Of a stretch of DNA of 64,000 nt, positions 62,018 through 64,000 are shown in pieces. Below the pieces are notes generated by a model, which ran no database searches, was not told the DNA's origin, and was given only the letters and a program-made list of their open reading frames with translations. Made by a program: the position numbers and the translations under genes. This stretch comes from Paralithodes platypus. Its lineage: Eukaryota; Arthropoda; Malacostraca; Decapoda; Lithodidae. Numbering within the stretch: position 1 is the first letter of the stretch; every line of letters starts with the position of its first letter. Location: positions 52,245,981-52,309,980 of the forward strand of contig CM064509.1 of NCBI GenBank assembly GCA_032716605.1, written 5' to 3'.

Positions 62018-64000
62018 GATTCAAAGGAGTACAAAGGAGTACAAAGGAAATCAAGCAACAACAGATAGAGTGACCCTTCTAGGCTGCTTGTCCTCCAAAA
62101 CACTGAGGATCAAGTGTCCAAACAGTGGTTTAGAGTGGGTAAGGGAACATTGGAAAGGGAACTACTGCCCTGCCACTAACGTGGCAGGACTAGGAAGTTA
62201 GTAGGGGACATATGGGTTAGTAACTGAGAGGAGGATAAAATATAGTTATTCATTTACAAACGCAGTCAGTCGCGGGTTTGATGCGAGATATTTGTCTAGG
62301 CAGAATTTAAATGAATCAACGGTGCTGCAGTCTATAACGTCTCGGGGAAGCCCATTCCACAAGTTGACAACTCGATTGAAGAAGAAATTCTTAGATTCGT
62401 GTGAGTTAAAAGATTTACCAATAATTTTGCAACCGTTTCCACGCGTGTAATTAGATTGGTCGATAGTGAAGTACTTACTACAGTTCATATTGTCGATGCC
62501 TTTGATGATTTTGAACACTTGAATTAAGTCACCTCTTAATCTGCGCTGGGTTAAAGGAAATATATTTAATTCTCTAAGATGCTCTTCGTATGGTTTGTTC
62601 TTTAGGCTAGGTATCATTTTGGTAACTCTACGTTGAACTCGTTCTAGCTTGTTTATGTCTTTTTGGTAATAAGGGCACCAGCATTGAACGCAGTATTCCA
62701 GAAGAGGACTAAGGAATTGTAAAGGGTTAGGATTACGTCTTTGGATTTATGCTCAAATGATCTGCCTATAAAGCCAATTATTTTGTTTGCCTTCTTAACA
62801 ACTTCTGAACATTGTTGACTCGGTTTTAGGTTACTCGATATTGTTACTCCCAGATCGGTTTCTCTGTTTACATTCTTAAGCTGAGTGCCATTCATCGAAT
62901 AGTTTGCTTTCTCATTTAGGTATCCGATATGTAGTACTTTACATTTATCCGCATTGAAACTCATTTGCCAAATTTGGGCCCAATGTGACAATTTATCTAG
63001 ATTGTGTTGCATATCGTCAACTTGATCTTTTGAGAGTACTCTATTTGCAATTTTTGTATCGTCAGCAAATTTTGAGATTGTACAGGTGAGACCCTCATCT
63101 ATGTCGTTGATGTAAATTAGAAAGAGAATTGGTCCTAGTACCGATCCCTGGGGTACCCCGCTACTTACATTGGTCCATTTAGATGCCTTACCGTTTATGA
63201 CTACTCTTTGCTTTCTGTCGCTGAGCCAATTTTCTATCCATTTCAACACACCATCTTGTATTCCATGCGCTTTTAGTTTTAGCAGTAAACGTTTGTGGGG
63301 AACTTTGTCAAAGGCCTTTTGAAAATCAAGGTATATCATATTTACAGCTTTACTCTCATCGTACAGGTTGAGGATATCGTGGAAGAAGTCTAAGAGGTTT
63401 GTTAAACAGGAACGTTTTTTACGAAAGCCGTGTTGAGTATCTTTAAGTATGTTATTTTCCTCTAAGTGATTTATGAGTCTGTCTCTTATGACCGTTTCTA
63501 GCATTTTACATACAACTGAGGTTAAGCTAATTGGACGATAGTTACTGGGTAGGGATTTGCTGCCTTTCTTGAATATCGGTGTTACGTTGGCTATCTTCCA
63601 CTGATCAGGCATAGTTCCAGACTGCAAGGATTTATTGAATAGTAATGTCAGTGGTTTGGAGAGCTCATCCTTAGCTTCCTTTAGAACTCTAGGCGAGATT
63701 GTATCAGGTCCAGGCGTTTTATTTACCTTGAGTTTATCTAAACAATTCAATACTTCTCTCTCTGTAACGGTGATATTGCTTAGAACATCTGAATTATCAA
63801 TCTGAATCGGCGATGGTGTAGGGATATCACTGAGGTCTTCTGTTGTAAAAACTGATGCAAAGAAGGTATTGAGGGCATTACTCATTTGTACTTCGTCTTT
63901 GGTGTATTCTCCATTTTCATCGACTAACCTAACGGTCCAACAGTTGAATTAACTACTTTTTTCTTTCTGATATAACTATAGAATTCTTTCGGGTTTGTTT
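62018..64000 (-). mobile_element. CR1 LINE, running off the right edge
   Basis: The minus strand runs from beyond 64000 to a 3' end near 62018, where CTTTGTACTC-type units repeat three times. Coding: RT at 63885-62653 and its C-terminal end at 62617-62246, with one small deletion near 62700. Upstream of 63885 the linker (EFYSYIRKKK, GEYTKDEVQMSNA) continues to the window edge with a frame shift near 63930. The 3' UTR is about 230 bp. Confidence 0.9.
62246..63885 (-). pseudogene. CR1 reverse transcriptase, one frame shift
   Basis: Motifs in order on the minus strand: LKVNKTPGPDTISPRVLKEA, PSNYRPISLTSVVCKMLE, HGFRKKRSCLTNLL, IYLDFQKAFDKVPHKRLL, SSGVPQGSVLGPILFLIYIN, TISKFADDTKIANR (intact FADD, near 63060), WQMSFNADKCKVLHIGY, SNLKPSQQCSEVVKKANKI. 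Near 62700 a small deletion shifts the frame within the segment after LYNSLV. The last part continues as PYEEHLRELNIFPLTQRR, RGDLIQVFKIIKG and NRVVNLWNGLPRDV to the stop at 62246. No other break. Closest in the window to the CR1 copy at 5327-6666. It copies its own RNA at the nicked target in the nucleus. Confidence 0.92.

Noticed and set aside
1..64000. CRISPR array, operon or prophage
   Set aside because: No regular spacer array and no bacterial gene organisation. All directional coding is eukaryotic retroelement sequence.

Overview
This window looks like intergenic DNA from a large, repeat-rich arthropod genome, most likely a decapod crustacean. I infer this from short CCTAA/TTAGG-type telomere-like runs, from several kinds of non-LTR and LTR retrotransposons lying side by side, and from long GA, TA and GATA microsatellites. 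I saw no bacterial gene organisation. Nearly every long reading frame belongs to a transposable element. The only candidate for a host gene is one short exon with good splice signals at 55309-55548 (minus strand).

Layout. About 449-8200: an old, decayed Ty3/gypsy element (Gypsy-1; order protease, RT, RNase H, integrase). It is interrupted by an LTR-like insert in RT and by a 5'-truncated CR1 LINE. 8.2-16.8 kb: low-coding DNA with TTAA-flanked miniature elements, a TA-flanked MITE, a hAT element nested in a TTAA element, a 45-bp minisatellite, two inverted repeat pairs and a tRNA-headed SINE. 17.5-24.1 kb: a pile of minus-strand LINE remnants of at least three families, set in a spaced-repeat sequence. 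24.2-26.9 kb: an LTR-like family carrying a tRNA-type SINE, with a short gag-like frame. 26976-38009: a complete LTR element (Gypsy-2, TSD TTCC) holding a nearly full LINE insertion. 38-39.8 kb: three TTAA elements, one nested in another. 40275-48822: a second complete LTR element (Gypsy-3, TSD TCTT). 49.2-51.3 kb: a LINE whose RT frame is split by a TTAA element. 51.5-55 kb: LINE-D fragments, a hAT remnant and an RT-associated C-terminal domain. 55.3-58 kb: the candidate exon, a CCTAA-rich tract and a ~50-bp minisatellite. 58-61 kb: more TTAA elements and SINE copies. 62.0-64 kb: a CR1 LINE running off the right edge.

The most interesting system is the Gypsy-2/Gypsy-3 family. In both, the end of the integrase (GPY/F-like module) lies between protease and RT, and nothing coding follows RNase H. 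This is the order gag-PR-IN-RT-RH known from Gmr1-type Ty3/gypsy elements. Both copies lack the integrase zinc finger and catalytic core, and Gypsy-2 also lacks the RT catalytic core. Yet both have nearly identical LTRs and clean target duplications, so they probably moved recently using enzymes supplied in trans. A second theme is a large set of TTAA-flanked, piggyBac-like miniature elements, several of which can be dated against one another by nesting.
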